This document shows positions 37,814 to 47,097 of a DNA stretch of 64,000 nt, piece after piece; position 1 is the stretch's first letter, and the number at the start of each line of letters is the position of its first letter. Position numbers and translations under genes: made by a program. The notes under the pieces are model-generated. The model saw only the letters and a list, made by a program, of their open reading frames with translations. It was not told the DNA's origin and did no database searches. This stretch comes from Rhodophyticola porphyridii (lineage in GTDB: Bacteria; Pseudomonadota; Alphaproteobacteria; Rhodobacterales; Rhodobacteraceae), in the NCBI RefSeq assembly GCF_003688285.1, contig NZ_RCNT01000002.1, positions 124,001-188,000 of the forward strand, in the 5' to 3' direction.

Positions 37814-38643
37814 CCGATGCCTACGACCCCACCCAAGACGGTGCCAAGATGTCCTTCAGGAAAGACATGAGCTATGGCGACTATCTGCGGATGGATCAGG
37901 TGCTGGGCGCGCAGCATCTTCTGTCCGACGCCCATGACGAGATGCTGTTCATCATTCAGCACCAGACCTCCGAGCTGTGGATGCGGCTTGTGCTGCACGA
38001 GATATCGGCGGCCCGCGATCTGATCGGCCGCGGGCAGTTCCAGCCGGCCTTCAAGATGCTGACGCGGGTCGCCCGGATCTTCGATCAGCTGAACTCGGCC
38101 TGGGATGTGCTGCGCACGATGACGCCAAGCGATTACACGACCTTCCGCGAGGCGTTGGGCAACTCGTCGGGGTTTCAGTCGCACCAGTACCGTCTGATCG
38201 AATATGCGCTTGGCAATCGCAACACCAGCATGATGAAGATGCACGAACACAGGCCCGAACTGCACCGGCTGTTGCAGGACGAACTGGCGCGGCCCTCGCT
38301 CTATCATGTGGCGCTCGACGCGCTCTCGGGAGAAACCGGGATTTCCTTCGACCCCTCGGTGTTCCGGATGGATGCGCCGCATCAATCCGATGAGACCGTC
38401 ATCGCGGCCTGGACCAAGATCTACCGGGCCCCGGAAACATATTGGACACTCTACGAGCTGGCCGAGAAGCTGGTTGATCTTGAGGATTACTTCCGGCGAT
38501 GGCGGTTCAACCATGTCACGACGGTGGAGCGCGTCATCGGGTTCAAACGCGGTACCGGCGGCACCAGCGGTGTGCAATATCTGCGCCGTATGCTGGAGGT
38601 GGAACTGTTTCCCGAACTCTGGCACCTGCGCGGAGGGCTTTAG
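37810..38643 (+). CDS. kynA: Tryptophan 2,3-dioxygenase
   Basis: 277 residues, normal length for bacterial TDO. Conserved segments: [56 protein letters not shown] and [14 protein letters not shown]. The heme-dependent enzyme opens the indole ring of tryptophan to N-formylkynurenine, the first step of this cluster. Confidence 0.95.
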   Translation: MTDAYDPTQDGAKMSFRKDMSYGDYLRMDQVLGAQHLLSDAHDEMLFIIQHQTSELWMRLVLHEISAARDLIGRGQFQPAFKMLTRVARIFDQLNSAWDVLRTMTPSDYTTFREALGNSSGFQSHQYRLIEYALGNRNTSMMKMHEHRPELHRLLQDELARPSLYHVALDALSGETGISFDPSVFRMDAPHQSDETVIAAWTKIYRAPETYWTLYELAEKLVDLEDYFRRWRFNHVTTVERVIGFKRGTGGTSGVQYLRRMLEVELFPELWHLRGGL

Positions 38644-38646
38644 ACC

Positions 38647-39837
38647 ATGTCAACATTACCCAGAAAGGACCTGTTCGATCTGCCCGAGGGCGTGATCTAT
38701 CTCGATGGCAACTCACTTGGTCCCTTGCCGAAATCGGTCAGGGCGCGGGTGGCGGATGTAATCGGAGCGGAATGGGGCACAAGCCTGATCCGCGGCTGGA
38801 ACGACGCCGGGTGGATGGATCAGCCCGGTCGCGTTGGCGATCTGGTGGCCGCGCTGATCGGCGCGCCGGAGGGCAGCGTCATGATGGGAGATACCCTGTC
38901 GATCAAGGTCTATCAGGCGCTGGCGGCGGCGTTGGAGATGCGCCCGGACCGAAAGGTGGTCCTGTCCGACAGCGGCAATTTCCCCACCGATCTTTACATG
39001 GCGAAGGGGCTTCTGACCTCGCTCGGGCAAGGCCACGAGCTGAGGATCGTGGACCCCGAGGACGTCGCGGGCGCAATGGACGAGACCGTGGCGGCGGTGA
39101 TGCTGACGGAAGTCGATTACCGCACGGGCCGAAAACACGACATGACGGAGTTGACAAGGCGGGCCCATGATGCCGGGGCGGTGATGATCTGGGATCTGGC
39201 CCATTCGGCGGGCGCGCTGCCTGTGGATCTGACCGGGTCGCGCTGCGAATTCGCGGTCGGATGCAGCTACAAGTATCTCAATGGGGGCCCAGGTGCGCCG
39301 GCCTTCATCTATGTGCGGCCCGACATCTTGGATCATGTGCGGCCTGCCCTGTCGGGATGGATGGGCCATGATGCGCCTTTCGCCTTCGATCTGGAATATC
39401 GCCCGGCCTCGGGTGTCGAGAGGATGCGCGTCGGTACGCCACCGGTTCTGCAGATGAGTGCACTGGAGGAGGCGATGTCCGTCTGGAAAGGCGTGACGAT
39501 GGATGAAATCCGGGCCGCCTCTATCCGCCTGTCGGAACGCTTCATTCAGGAGGTTGAAGCCCGCTGCCCGGAACTGGTGCTGGCCAGCCCCCGGGATCCG
39601 GCGATGCGGGGTTCCCAGGTTTCCTTTGCGTTTGCTGAGGGATATGCCGCGATGCAGGCGCTGATCGCCCGTGGTGTCATCGGCGATTTCCGCGCGCCGG
39701 ACATCATTCGCTTCGGCTTTACCCCGTTATATCTGGACGAGGACGATATTGTGGCGGCCGCGGGCATCTTGCAGGATATCATGGCCAATCGGCTTTGGGA
39801 CGATCCGGCTTACAAGACGGCGAACAAGGTCACCTGA
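38647..39837 (+). CDS. kynU: Kynureninase
   Basis: 396 residues, PLP-dependent fold type I. Typical parts: VIYLDGNSLGPLP near the start, IWDLAHSAGALPVDL (PLP-binding Asp and partner), and SYKYLNGGPGAPAF with Lys209 as the Schiff-base lysine. It cleaves kynurenine to anthranilate plus alanine. It follows kynA by 3 bases. Its product is the substrate of the CoA ligase in the divergent operon. Confidence 0.95.
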   Translation: MSTLPRKDLFDLPEGVIYLDGNSLGPLPKSVRARVADVIGAEWGTSLIRGWNDAGWMDQPGRVGDLVAALIGAPEGSVMMGDTLSIKVYQALAAALEMRPDRKVVLSDSGNFPTDLYMAKGLLTSLGQGHELRIVDPEDVAGAMDETVAAVMLTEVDYRTGRKHDMTELTRRAHDAGAVMIWDLAHSAGALPVDLTGSRCEFAVGCSYKYLNGGPGAPAFIYVRPDILDHVRPALSGWMGHDAPFAFDLEYRPASGVERMRVGTPPVLQMSALEEAMSVWKGVTMDEIRAASIRLSERFIQEVEARCPELVLASPRDPAMRGSQVSFAFAEGYAAMQALIARGVIGDFRAPDIIRFGFTPLYLDEDDIVAAAGILQDIMANRLWDDPAYKTANKVT

Positions 39838-40035
39838 ACTCTTTTCGGGCCGGGAGAGGGGCTTGGCGGGCGTGCCGATTGGCGCCCGGTGGTCTGCCCG
39901 CGAGATGACCTGACCAGATGTCAGGCAAGCGGATCGCGGCGTGTGGCGCGGCCGTTTTCAGGGTCCGGCCCGCATCTGCCGGCTTACGTAGCGGCAAACA
40001 TTGTCTTGATGGTGTTACAAGAATCGAAGAGGCTC

Positions 40036-40049
40036 TGCACACGTGTGCA
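40036..40049. promoter_or_regulatory. 14-bp perfect palindrome with central CG, probable LacI-family operator
   Basis: TGCACACGTGTGCA lies 43 bases before the start of the ABC binding-protein gene. LacI-family operators are palindromes with a central CG pair, and the operon it precedes encodes a LacI-family regulator, so this is a likely autoregulatory operator. The rest of the 254-base gap after kynU shows no gene. Confidence 0.65.
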
Positions 40050-40091
40050 CACTGACGCATTCTCTGCCACAATTCTTCCTTGGAGAAACTG

Positions 40092-41438
40092 ATGACCATA
40101 TTGACCCGCAGCACGGCAATCGCCGCGACGCTCGCTGCTTTCGCGGCTCCGGCCCTTGCCGAGCAAATCACCATCACCGTCTGGGCCGGCGGCTCAAACG
40201 ACAACGACAGTTACCGTGTCGAGGCGATCGAGATGGCCGCCGATATTCTGGAGCGCGAAGCCGCGATCCGGGGCGAAGAGATCGACATCACCGTTGATGG
40301 GCGTTGGGATTTCGCCGGATGGGATGAATTCAAACAGGCCGTGACACTTGGCGCCGAGGCCGGAACCGCGCCCAATATCGTTGTCACCTCGCATCTCGAC
40401 ATCGCCCCGTGGAGCCAGGCCGGATACATCGTGCCGGTGGAGGATTATGTCGATCTGGATGCCTGGCCGCTGAACAACGTCTATCCGAACCTCATGGAAA
40501 TTGCCGCCTTCGGTGGCACGCAGTGGGGTGTGCCGCAGGATTCCGAATCGCGACCTTTCTTCTTCTGGCGCGAAACGATGAGCGGGCTGGGCTATACCGA
40601 AGAGCAGATCGACGCCCTGCCCGACATGGTTGCCAGCGGCGATTACACACTCCGCGACATGCTGGCCGATGCCACCCGCGCCGTCGAAATGGGCCTTGTC
40701 GAGGAAGGATACGGGTTTTACCCGCGGGTCTCCAACGGGCCGGACTATGCGCAGTTCTACCAATCCTTCGGCGGTGAACTGATCGACCCGGAAACCGGGC
40801 AACTGGTCTTCGACCGGGCGGCAATGACCGAATTCTACCAGTTCTTCGTCGACGCGGTGGAGGCGGGCGTGACCCGGCAGAACCATATCGGCACCGACTG
40901 GGACCAGTGGTACAACGAGGTTGCCAATGGACGCGCCGCATTCTGGCATGGCGGGACATGGCATTTCGGCCGCTATGGCCGCGAGGGGAACGAGGATTTC
41001 TGGAACACGATCCAGTTTTCGCTGATCCCGGCGGGCAATGATGCCGGCCGCCCCAACACCATCACGCATCCGCTTGTCTATCTGCTGACCGATCAGGACG
41101 ATGACCGGGCCGAAGAGATTGCCGCACGGCTGGTGGCCATCGCGACCGAGCCGCGCCTGAACACGCTGCACGCGATCAAATCGAGCCATCTTGCGGTGGC
41201 GCAGGTGCAGCAGGATCTGGATCTCTACAGCGGCGACAGATGGGCGTCAGAGGCGACCGAGGTGCTGCTGGCTTCGGCCAATGCGCAACCCAACCATCTG
41301 CAATACGGGGCCTTTTCCGAGGCGATGTTCAGCGGTCTGGAATCCGCGTGGAGCGGTACCCAGAGTGTCGAGGAGGCCGTAGCAGAGGTCGAGGCGCAGA
41401 TGCGCGCGACCCTGGGCGACGATCTGATCATCCGCTAG
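40092..41438 (+). CDS. ABC transporter extracellular solute-binding protein (family 1)
   Basis: 448 residues. A signal peptide (hydrophobic core TAIAATLAAFAAPALA, cut before EQITI) precedes a large solute-binding fold (ITVWAGGSNDNDSYRVEAIE at the start; NVYPNLMEIAAFGGTQWGVP and NGRAAFWHGGTWHFGRYG inside). This resembles binding proteins for sugars and glycerol-3-phosphate esters. The ATG at 40092 is chosen for a GGAG site at 40081-40084. First gene of the operon; the tandem GDPD gene suggests a glycerophosphodiester-type ligand. Confidence 0.85.
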   Translation: MTILTRSTAIAATLAAFAAPALAEQITITVWAGGSNDNDSYRVEAIEMAADILEREAAIRGEEIDITVDGRWDFAGWDEFKQAVTLGAEAGTAPNIVVTSHLDIAPWSQAGYIVPVEDYVDLDAWPLNNVYPNLMEIAAFGGTQWGVPQDSESRPFFFWRETMSGLGYTEEQIDALPDMVASGDYTLRDMLADATRAVEMGLVEEGYGFYPRVSNGPDYAQFYQSFGGELIDPETGQLVFDRAAMTEFYQFFVDAVEAGVTRQNHIGTDWDQWYNEVANGRAAFWHGGTWHFGRYGREGNEDFWNTIQFSLIPAGNDAGRPNTITHPLVYLLTDQDDDRAEEIAARLVAIATEPRLNTLHAIKSSHLAVAQVQQDLDLYSGDRWASEATEVLLASANAQPNHLQYGAFSEAMFSGLESAWSGTQSVEEAVAEVEAQMRATLGDDLIIR

Positions 41439-41450
41439 GGCGGCCACCTG

Positions 41451-41483
41451 GGATCGGGGCGCTGAAGAACGGCGCCCCGATCC
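41451..41483 (+). other. Strong stem-loop between ABC binding-protein and permease genes
   Basis: GGATCGGGGCGC (41451-41462) pairs perfectly with GCGCCCCGATCC (41472-41483) over a 9-base loop. No T-run follows, so it is not a classic terminator. It probably protects the 3' end of the binding-protein mRNA and lowers permease expression, as in other importer operons. Confidence 0.7.
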
Positions 41484-41506
41484 CTCCCTGCAAAGAGGTC
41501 TCCGTC

Positions 41507-42805
41507 ATGCGCGTCCGCCTGCTTGGTATCGGTTTTCTGGCTCCTGCACTTGTCGCGGTGTCGCTGTTCTTTCTTCTGCCGGTCCTGTTGACCGCGGTAT
41601 TCTCCTTCACGAACATGTCCACCTCAACGGGCATTAGCGGTGGCGAGTACCTGATCATTGAAACCGATCTGCGCGACCTGCCCGCACAGGGCGTGAGCGC
41701 GGAAACCGTCGTGCAGCTTGACGCGGCGGGATACGCGATTACCGAGGTCGGGCTGGCGCGAATGGCCGCCGCGTTCGGCGCAGACCGTGCGCAGGAGTTG
41801 CGCGAGGACTACTTTGGCGACACGTTCGAGGCTCGCCGCGATCTGGAGCGCCTGCTGCGCGATCTGGACAACAACCCGATCCGCAACACCCGCGAGCGCA
41901 AGGCCGCCGCCGACCTTTTCGCCGTCACGATCGTCGGCGAGAGATATGACACAGAAGCCGCGTTTCGCGACGCCCTTTCGGACACGGGCATCGACCCTTC
42001 GGATCATGATGCGCTTGTCACCGCGGCCTATACAGGCTGGATCTGGACCAGCGATAACTTCTCGCTTCTTTTCGAGCTGCCTTCGACCCTGCGATATGCG
42101 CTGAACACCGCGTTCTATGTGGTCTGCACGCTGGCGTTCAACATCACCTTTGGCCTCTTTCTGGCGATCTCGACCTTCTACCTGCCGCTCAAGCTTGCGA
42201 ACGTTTTCCGTTCGATCTGGTTCCTGCCCCGCATCCTGCCGCCGGTCATGTATGTGCTGATGTGGAACTGGTTCACCTGGGACAACGGCTTCATTGCCAC
42301 GGTCACCGGCTGGTTCGGCGTCCCGCAGCAGAACTGGATGATGCAGACGCCCACCCACGCCTGGACCGTGATCATCCTGATCAACGGCTTCGTCGGTGCG
42401 TCGCTCGGGATGATCCTGTTTTCCTCGGCGATCAAGGCGATACCGCTTCCGATGCTCTACGCCTCGGAGGTGGATGGTGCGAACCGCTGGCAGCAGGTGC
42501 GCTACATCATCCTGCCGCAGATGCGCTGGCCGATCCTGTTCCTGACGTGTTATCAGACTCTTAGCCTGCTGACATCATTCGAGTATATTCTGCTTGCCAC
42601 CGATGGCGGGCCGGGAAGCACCACCGAGGTCTGGGCGCTGGCTGCCTATCATACGGCACTCAGCAATTACGGCGGCAATCTGCAATACGGGCTTGGTGCA
42701 GCCTTCGCGCTTATCCTCGTGGTGATCGGCATCGTGCTGTCGGCGCTCTATCTGCGCTTTTTCAACTTCAAGGAACTGGTTGCCAAGCCGAGGATCGAGC
42801 AATGA
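41507..42805 (+). CDS. ABC transporter permease (MalF-like) with enlarged loop after helix 1
   Basis: 432 residues, against roughly 290-310 for usual sugar permeases. Helix 1 is at about 7-33. A soluble stretch of some 150 residues follows (about 36-185, rich in Arg, Asp and Glu), then the core helices from about 196. The cytoplasmic EAA loop is ASEVDGANRWQQVRYIILPQ. The extra segment is likely periplasmic and may contact the binding protein, as the P2 loop does in MalF, though there it lies between different helices. Next permease overlaps by 4 bases. Confidence 0.85.
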   Translation: MRVRLLGIGFLAPALVAVSLFFLLPVLLTAVFSFTNMSTSTGISGGEYLIIETDLRDLPAQGVSAETVVQLDAAGYAITEVGLARMAAAFGADRAQELREDYFGDTFEARRDLERLLRDLDNNPIRNTRERKAAADLFAVTIVGERYDTEAAFRDALSDTGIDPSDHDALVTAAYTGWIWTSDNFSLLFELPSTLRYALNTAFYVVCTLAFNITFGLFLAISTFYLPLKLANVFRSIWFLPRILPPVMYVLMWNWFTWDNGFIATVTGWFGVPQQNWMMQTPTHAWTVIILINGFVGASLGMILFSSAIKAIPLPMLYASEVDGANRWQQVRYIILPQMRWPILFLTCYQTLSLLTSFEYILLATDGGPGSTTEVWALAAYHTALSNYGGNLQYGLGAAFALILVVIGIVLSALYLRFFNFKELVAKPRIEQ

Positions 42806-43629
42806 CGGGACACGCGCGCATCTGGCATCTTGTAGCGATACTGGGCATTTTTTCACTGCCGCTGATCATCATGTATGTGTTCCAGGTGGTGGAAAGTGTC
42901 GCCGCACCGGCACCGGGCTCGTTGATCCCGGGCGAATTGGACCTTGAAAACTGGCGCTTTCTCTGGGGCAGTATCGACAGTGGGCGGCCCTCCATCTGGC
43001 GGGTCACGCTGAACACATTCCTGTTTGCCAGCATCACCTCCTTTCTTGTCTGTGCGCTGTCGCTGACGGCGGGCTATGCCCTGTCGCGTCTTAACCTGCC
43101 GGCCCGTCCCCTCTTTCTTGGCGGGCTGATCATCTTGCATGCTTTCCCGACCGTCACCCTGATCATCGCGATATTCATCATCCTCCAGATGATGGGGCTT
43201 TATGATACGCTTCTGGGGATCATTCTGGTGAAGGCGGCGCTGGAACTGCCCTTTGGCATCTGGATCATGAAGGGCTTCTACGACACTGTACCCTGGGAGA
43301 TCGAGATGGCGGGCGTACAGGATGGCGCAAGCCGGTTGCGCGTCTGGTGGGAACTGGTTCTGCCGCAGATCAAACCGGGCCTTTCGGCGCTTCTGATCAT
43401 CTCCTTCCTCGCGGCGTGGTCGGAATTTGTGCTGCCGCTGGTTTTGGCGCCCGGGTCGGGGGCACAGGTTCTGGCGACCTACATGAACGCCGTGATCAAC
43501 GACGATACCAACCAGGATTTCGGCCTCTTCAAGGCGGTCGGCATGTTCTACTCTCTGCCCGTGATCCTGATTTACCTGCTGTTCCAGAAACAGCTCATGA
43601 ACATTTACGGCGGAGGTACGAAGGGCTGA
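42802..43629 (+). CDS. ABC transporter permease (MalG-like)
   Basis: 275 residues with six helices and the EAA loop MAGVQDGASRLRVWWELVLP. The helices are typical of the second permease of carbohydrate importers (LPLIIMYVFQVVESV first helix). It pairs with the larger permease to form the channel. Both ends overlap neighbours (ATGA and TGATG), so translation is tightly coupled. Confidence 0.9.
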   Translation: MTGHARIWHLVAILGIFSLPLIIMYVFQVVESVAAPAPGSLIPGELDLENWRFLWGSIDSGRPSIWRVTLNTFLFASITSFLVCALSLTAGYALSRLNLPARPLFLGGLIILHAFPTVTLIIAIFIILQMMGLYDTLLGIILVKAALELPFGIWIMKGFYDTVPWEIEMAGVQDGASRLRVWWELVLPQIKPGLSALLIISFLAAWSEFVLPLVLAPGSGAQVLATYMNAVINDDTNQDFGLFKAVGMFYSLPVILIYLLFQKQLMNIYGGGTKG

Positions 43630-44672
43630 TGGATCTCAGGCTGACCAAATTCACCAAACGCTTCGGCGATGTGACGGTGATCGACAAGATGGACCTGACC
43701 GTCCGAAGCGGCGAGATGATGGCGCTTCTCGGCCCGTCGGGCTGCGGAAAATCCACGACGCTGTTTGCGATCTGCGGCATTCACAAGATGGATGGCGGCA
43801 CACTCCATTTCGGAGAGGAGGAGGTGACACGGCTGCCCGCGCAACAGCGCCCGGTCGGCGTCGTGTTCCAGAATTACGCGCTCTACCCGCACATGACCGT
43901 CGCCCAGAACATCGCCTTTCCCCTGCGGGTTCAGCGCAAGACCAGATCCGAGATCACCGATGAGGTGGGCCGGATGGCGGAGCTTGTGCAGATCTCGAAC
44001 CTGCTGGACCGGCGCCCGGCGCAACTGTCGGGCGGGCAGCAGCAGCGCGTGGCGCTGGCCCGCGCGATGGTGCGCAAACCCGATGTTTTGCTGCTTGACG
44101 AACCGCTGGCCAATCTGGACGCCAAGCTGCGGCTTGAAATGCGGTCCGAGATCCGGCGCATACAGCGCGAAACCGGGATCACCGCGATCCTCGTCACCCA
44201 CGATCAGGTGGAGGCGATGTCGATGTGCGACCGGATCGCGCTGATGAAGGACGGGGGGATCGTGCAGCTTGATACGCCGATGGGGATGTATACGGACCCT
44301 GCGGACAAGTTCGTGGCGGGTTTTCTGGGCAATCCGCCGATCTCCTTCGTGCAGGCGCAATCGGGCGACAGCCTCGATCTCGGGCACGGACTCCGGATCG
44401 CGCGGCCGGACGGGTTGCAGGCCAGGGGCGAGATCACGCTTGGCATCCGGCCCGAACATGTCGGCCCACAATTCGGCACCGGGCTGGAGGGCGAGATCGT
44501 CTTTGTCGAGCCGCAGGGCAGGGAGGAGCTGGTCGATATCCGCCTCGCCTCCGGTGCGGAATTACGCGCGATCCTGCCCTCGGGCACCGGGCATGCCCTT
44601 GGCCAGCGGGTCGATTGGGGGGTCGATGCCAAACGCATACTTGCATTCTCACCGGAGGGGGCCCGCCTGTGA
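43629..44672 (+). CDS. ABC transporter ATP-binding protein (MalK/UgpC type)
   Basis: 347 residues. Walker A GPSGCGKST near 36-44, signature LSGGQQQR, Walker B VLLLDEP, switch His in LVTHDQ, and a C-terminal TOBE regulatory region (GIRPEHVG and following). It powers the importer encoded by the three genes before it. Start at 43629 overlaps the previous stop; its own stop overlaps the GTG start of the GDPD gene. Confidence 0.95.
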   Translation: MDLRLTKFTKRFGDVTVIDKMDLTVRSGEMMALLGPSGCGKSTTLFAICGIHKMDGGTLHFGEEEVTRLPAQQRPVGVVFQNYALYPHMTVAQNIAFPLRVQRKTRSEITDEVGRMAELVQISNLLDRRPAQLSGGQQQRVALARAMVRKPDVLLLDEPLANLDAKLRLEMRSEIRRIQRETGITAILVTHDQVEAMSMCDRIALMKDGGIVQLDTPMGMYTDPADKFVAGFLGNPPISFVQAQSGDSLDLGHGLRIARPDGLQARGEITLGIRPEHVGPQFGTGLEGEIVFVEPQGREELVDIRLASGAELRAILPSGTGHALGQRVDWGVDAKRILAFSPEGARL

Positions 44673-46084
44673 TCGACCAGCCACTGCCGCCGCGACCCTA
44701 TGCGATCGCGCATCGCGGCGCCTCCGCCTATGCGCCGGACAACACGCTTGCGGCGTTCCGCAAGGCCGCGGAGCTTGGCGCCGACATGTGGGAGGTCGAT
44801 ATCCGGATGACGGCGGATGGCGCGGTTGTGGCCTTCCACGATCCGGTGCTGGGCGATGGCCGCGCGGTCGCCAATGTAACGCTGGCCGAATTGCGCAAAG
44901 CCCAACCCGATTGCCCGCTTCTTACGGATGTTCTGGCGCTGGCGGCGGAAAGCGGCGCGGGTATCTACGCCGATATCAAGGACATCAATGCCAGCCTGTC
45001 CACGCTGGACTGGCTTAAGACCCACAAGATCGACCTTGCCATTCTGGGCGCCTTCGATACCGATGTGACCGATCTGCTGCGCCATGCCGGTTGCCCCTAT
45101 CCGATTGCAGCGCTGGTACCGCTTGGGGCCGATCCGCACGGCCATGCGCCCTGCGCGGATGTCATCCATCTGTGCTGGGAACGGATGGAACGCCCGCAGG
45201 ATACCCTGATCGAGAGCTTCTTTCGGCGTGCCTTTGCGGATGGTCAGCGGGTTGTGCTCTGGCATGAGGAAGACCCGGTGCGCATGGCCGCGATCCGAAC
45301 GCGCCCGGTCACCGGTATCTGCTCGGACATGCCGGAACTGGTGAACCCGTTTCGCCCGCCCGCCACATGGCCGGTGGAGGTCGTGTGCCATCGCGGGGCC
45401 AACAAGATCGCTCCGGAAAACACACTGCCGGCAGTGGAATGCGCGCTGGCCGCGGGCTTTTCCCATGCGGAGGTCGATCTGCACCTCACGACCGATGGCG
45501 AGATCGTCGTGATCCATGACCCGACGCTGGATCGCACGACCTCCGGCACCGGCCCGGTCCCGGCGATGACGCTGGCGGAGTTGCGGGCGCTGGATGCGGG
45601 CGGTTGGTTCGACCCGTTTTTTGCCGGCACGCGGATACCGACCCTGCAAGAGGTGCTGGCGGTTGCGCTGAAACATGACGGGCAGCTTTATCTGGAGCTC
45701 AAATCGGCCCCGCCCGCGCCGGTCTGGGATCAGGTGACTGAGGCCGGGCTGCAGGAGCGGGTGTTCTTCTGGTCCTTCAACCGCAATTTTCTGCGCAACC
45801 TGCGGTCTCTCGCGCCGACCGCGCGGATCATGGCACGTCGGCAGGATTACCCCGACCTGCAAGCCGCCATTGACGATTATGGTGCCGATCTGATCGAATT
45901 CCTGCCGGGCGACGATCCGCTGGAGGTCGCGACACTCCGGGGGGGTCGCATGCGCAGCATGGTCGCCTACATGGAAAAGACGCCTGATATCTTCGATCGG
46001 ATCATCGCGATGCGCCCCGATATGGTCAATCTGGACGATCCCTTCGCCTTTCGGCGGCACCTTGCGGCATGTGACGTTTCATGA
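44669..46084 (+). CDS. Tandem glycerophosphodiester phosphodiesterase (two GDPD domains)
   Basis: 471 residues, GTG start inside the stop of the ATPase gene (GTGA). Two GDPD TIM barrels in tandem: HRG at 15-17 and 241-243, each followed by the AP-N-T helix and E-x-D metal ligands (WEVDIR, AEVDLH) and a catalytic His (FHDPVL, IHDPTL). Domain 2 has the full set, including APENT, LDRTTSGTG and LELK. Domain 1 has Asp instead of Glu twice (APDNT, ADIK) and lacks the RTT turn, so it may be weaker or specialised. There is no signal peptide, so it acts in the cytoplasm on imported diesters. Confidence 0.85.
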   Translation: MIDQPLPPRPYAIAHRGASAYAPDNTLAAFRKAAELGADMWEVDIRMTADGAVVAFHDPVLGDGRAVANVTLAELRKAQPDCPLLTDVLALAAESGAGIYADIKDINASLSTLDWLKTHKIDLAILGAFDTDVTDLLRHAGCPYPIAALVPLGADPHGHAPCADVIHLCWERMERPQDTLIESFFRRAFADGQRVVLWHEEDPVRMAAIRTRPVTGICSDMPELVNPFRPPATWPVEVVCHRGANKIAPENTLPAVECALAAGFSHAEVDLHLTTDGEIVVIHDPTLDRTTSGTGPVPAMTLAELRALDAGGWFDPFFAGTRIPTLQEVLAVALKHDGQLYLELKSAPPAPVWDQVTEAGLQERVFFWSFNRNFLRNLRSLAPTARIMARRQDYPDLQAAIDDYGADLIEFLPGDDPLEVATLRGGRMRSMVAYMEKTPDIFDRIIAMRPDMVNLDDPFAFRRHLAACDVS

Positions 46085-47097
46085 CCGACGGCCCGAAACG
46101 CAAACCCACCTCCTTCGATGTCGCCCGGCTGGCCGGGGTGTCGCGCTCCGCGGTCTCGCGGGCTTACACGCCCGGGGCCCATATCGCCGACGCGACGCGG
46201 CAGAAGGTTCACGCCGCCGCCACCGAACTGGGCTACCGGGTCAACTCGCTGGCACGCGGTCTGCAAGGCCAGCATTCCGGAATCGTGGGTCTGGTCGCGT
46301 CGCGGCTGGACACACCGCTTCGGTCGCGGCAGGTGCGCCTTCTGGGGCAGTCTCTCATCCGGGAGGGGTTCCGGCCGATGCTGCTCACGGCCGAAAAACC
46401 GGACGAGGTGGGGGGGCTGATCGACGGGCTTCTTGGCTATAGCGTGGCCGGAATGATCGTGACCTCGGACACGCCGCCAAGCGCCCTGATCGAGGATTGC
46501 GGGCGCCTTGGCCTGCCGGTGGTTCTGATCAACCGGGCGGGCAAGACAAGCTGGGGCGACAGGATCGTCGCAGATAGTGAAACCAGTGGTAAACTGGTCT
46601 TCGACATGCTCCGATCCTCGGGCGCGACCAATCTGGCCTGTCTGGCGCCGAGGGTGGAAACCTTCTCCGTCGCCGGGCGCATCCGCGCGTTCATGGCCCG
46701 TGCCGAGGCTGCCGGGGTGCCCTGCAGGATGCTCCTGGCCGACGATCAGGCCTATGGCAGTGCGCGGATCGCGCTGAAGGCGCAATCCGCGGCGCTGGAG
46801 GGGGTCGATGGGCTCTTCTGCGCGACGGATCTGATTGCGATGGGGGCACTGGATGCGCTGCGCTTCGACCTTGGCCGTGCGGTGCCCGACGAGATCCAGC
46901 TTGTCGGCTTTGACGATATCGAACAGGCCGGATGGGCCGCGTATGATCTGTCGACCGTCCATCAGGATCTGGAAGAGCAGGCCGCGCTGGCGATGCGGCT
47001 GCTGAAGGAACGCGCCGCCGATATCGACATGGCGCCGCGCACCGTGACCCAGACCCTTGTGCCAGTCTATCGGGGAACCACCAGACATGACCGTTGA
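46081..47097 (+). CDS. LacI-family transcriptional regulator
   Basis: 338 residues. N-terminal LacI helix-turn-helix (TSFDVARLAGVSRSAVSRAY at 7-26, hinge helix near 55) and a periplasmic-binding-like ligand domain (ATDLIAMGALDALR, LVGFDDIEQAGW). It overlaps the GDPD gene by 4 bases. It probably represses its own operon through the palindrome upstream of the binding-protein gene, released by the imported compound. Confidence 0.9.
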   Translation: MTDGPKRKPTSFDVARLAGVSRSAVSRAYTPGAHIADATRQKVHAAATELGYRVNSLARGLQGQHSGIVGLVASRLDTPLRSRQVRLLGQSLIREGFRPMLLTAEKPDEVGGLIDGLLGYSVAGMIVTSDTPPSALIEDCGRLGLPVVLINRAGKTSWGDRIVADSETSGKLVFDMLRSSGATNLACLAPRVETFSVAGRIRAFMARAEAAGVPCRMLLADDQAYGSARIALKAQSAALEGVDGLFCATDLIAMGALDALRFDLGRAVPDEIQLVGFDDIEQAGWAAYDLSTVHQDLEEQAALAMRLLKERAADIDMAPRTVTQTLVPVYRGTTRHDR

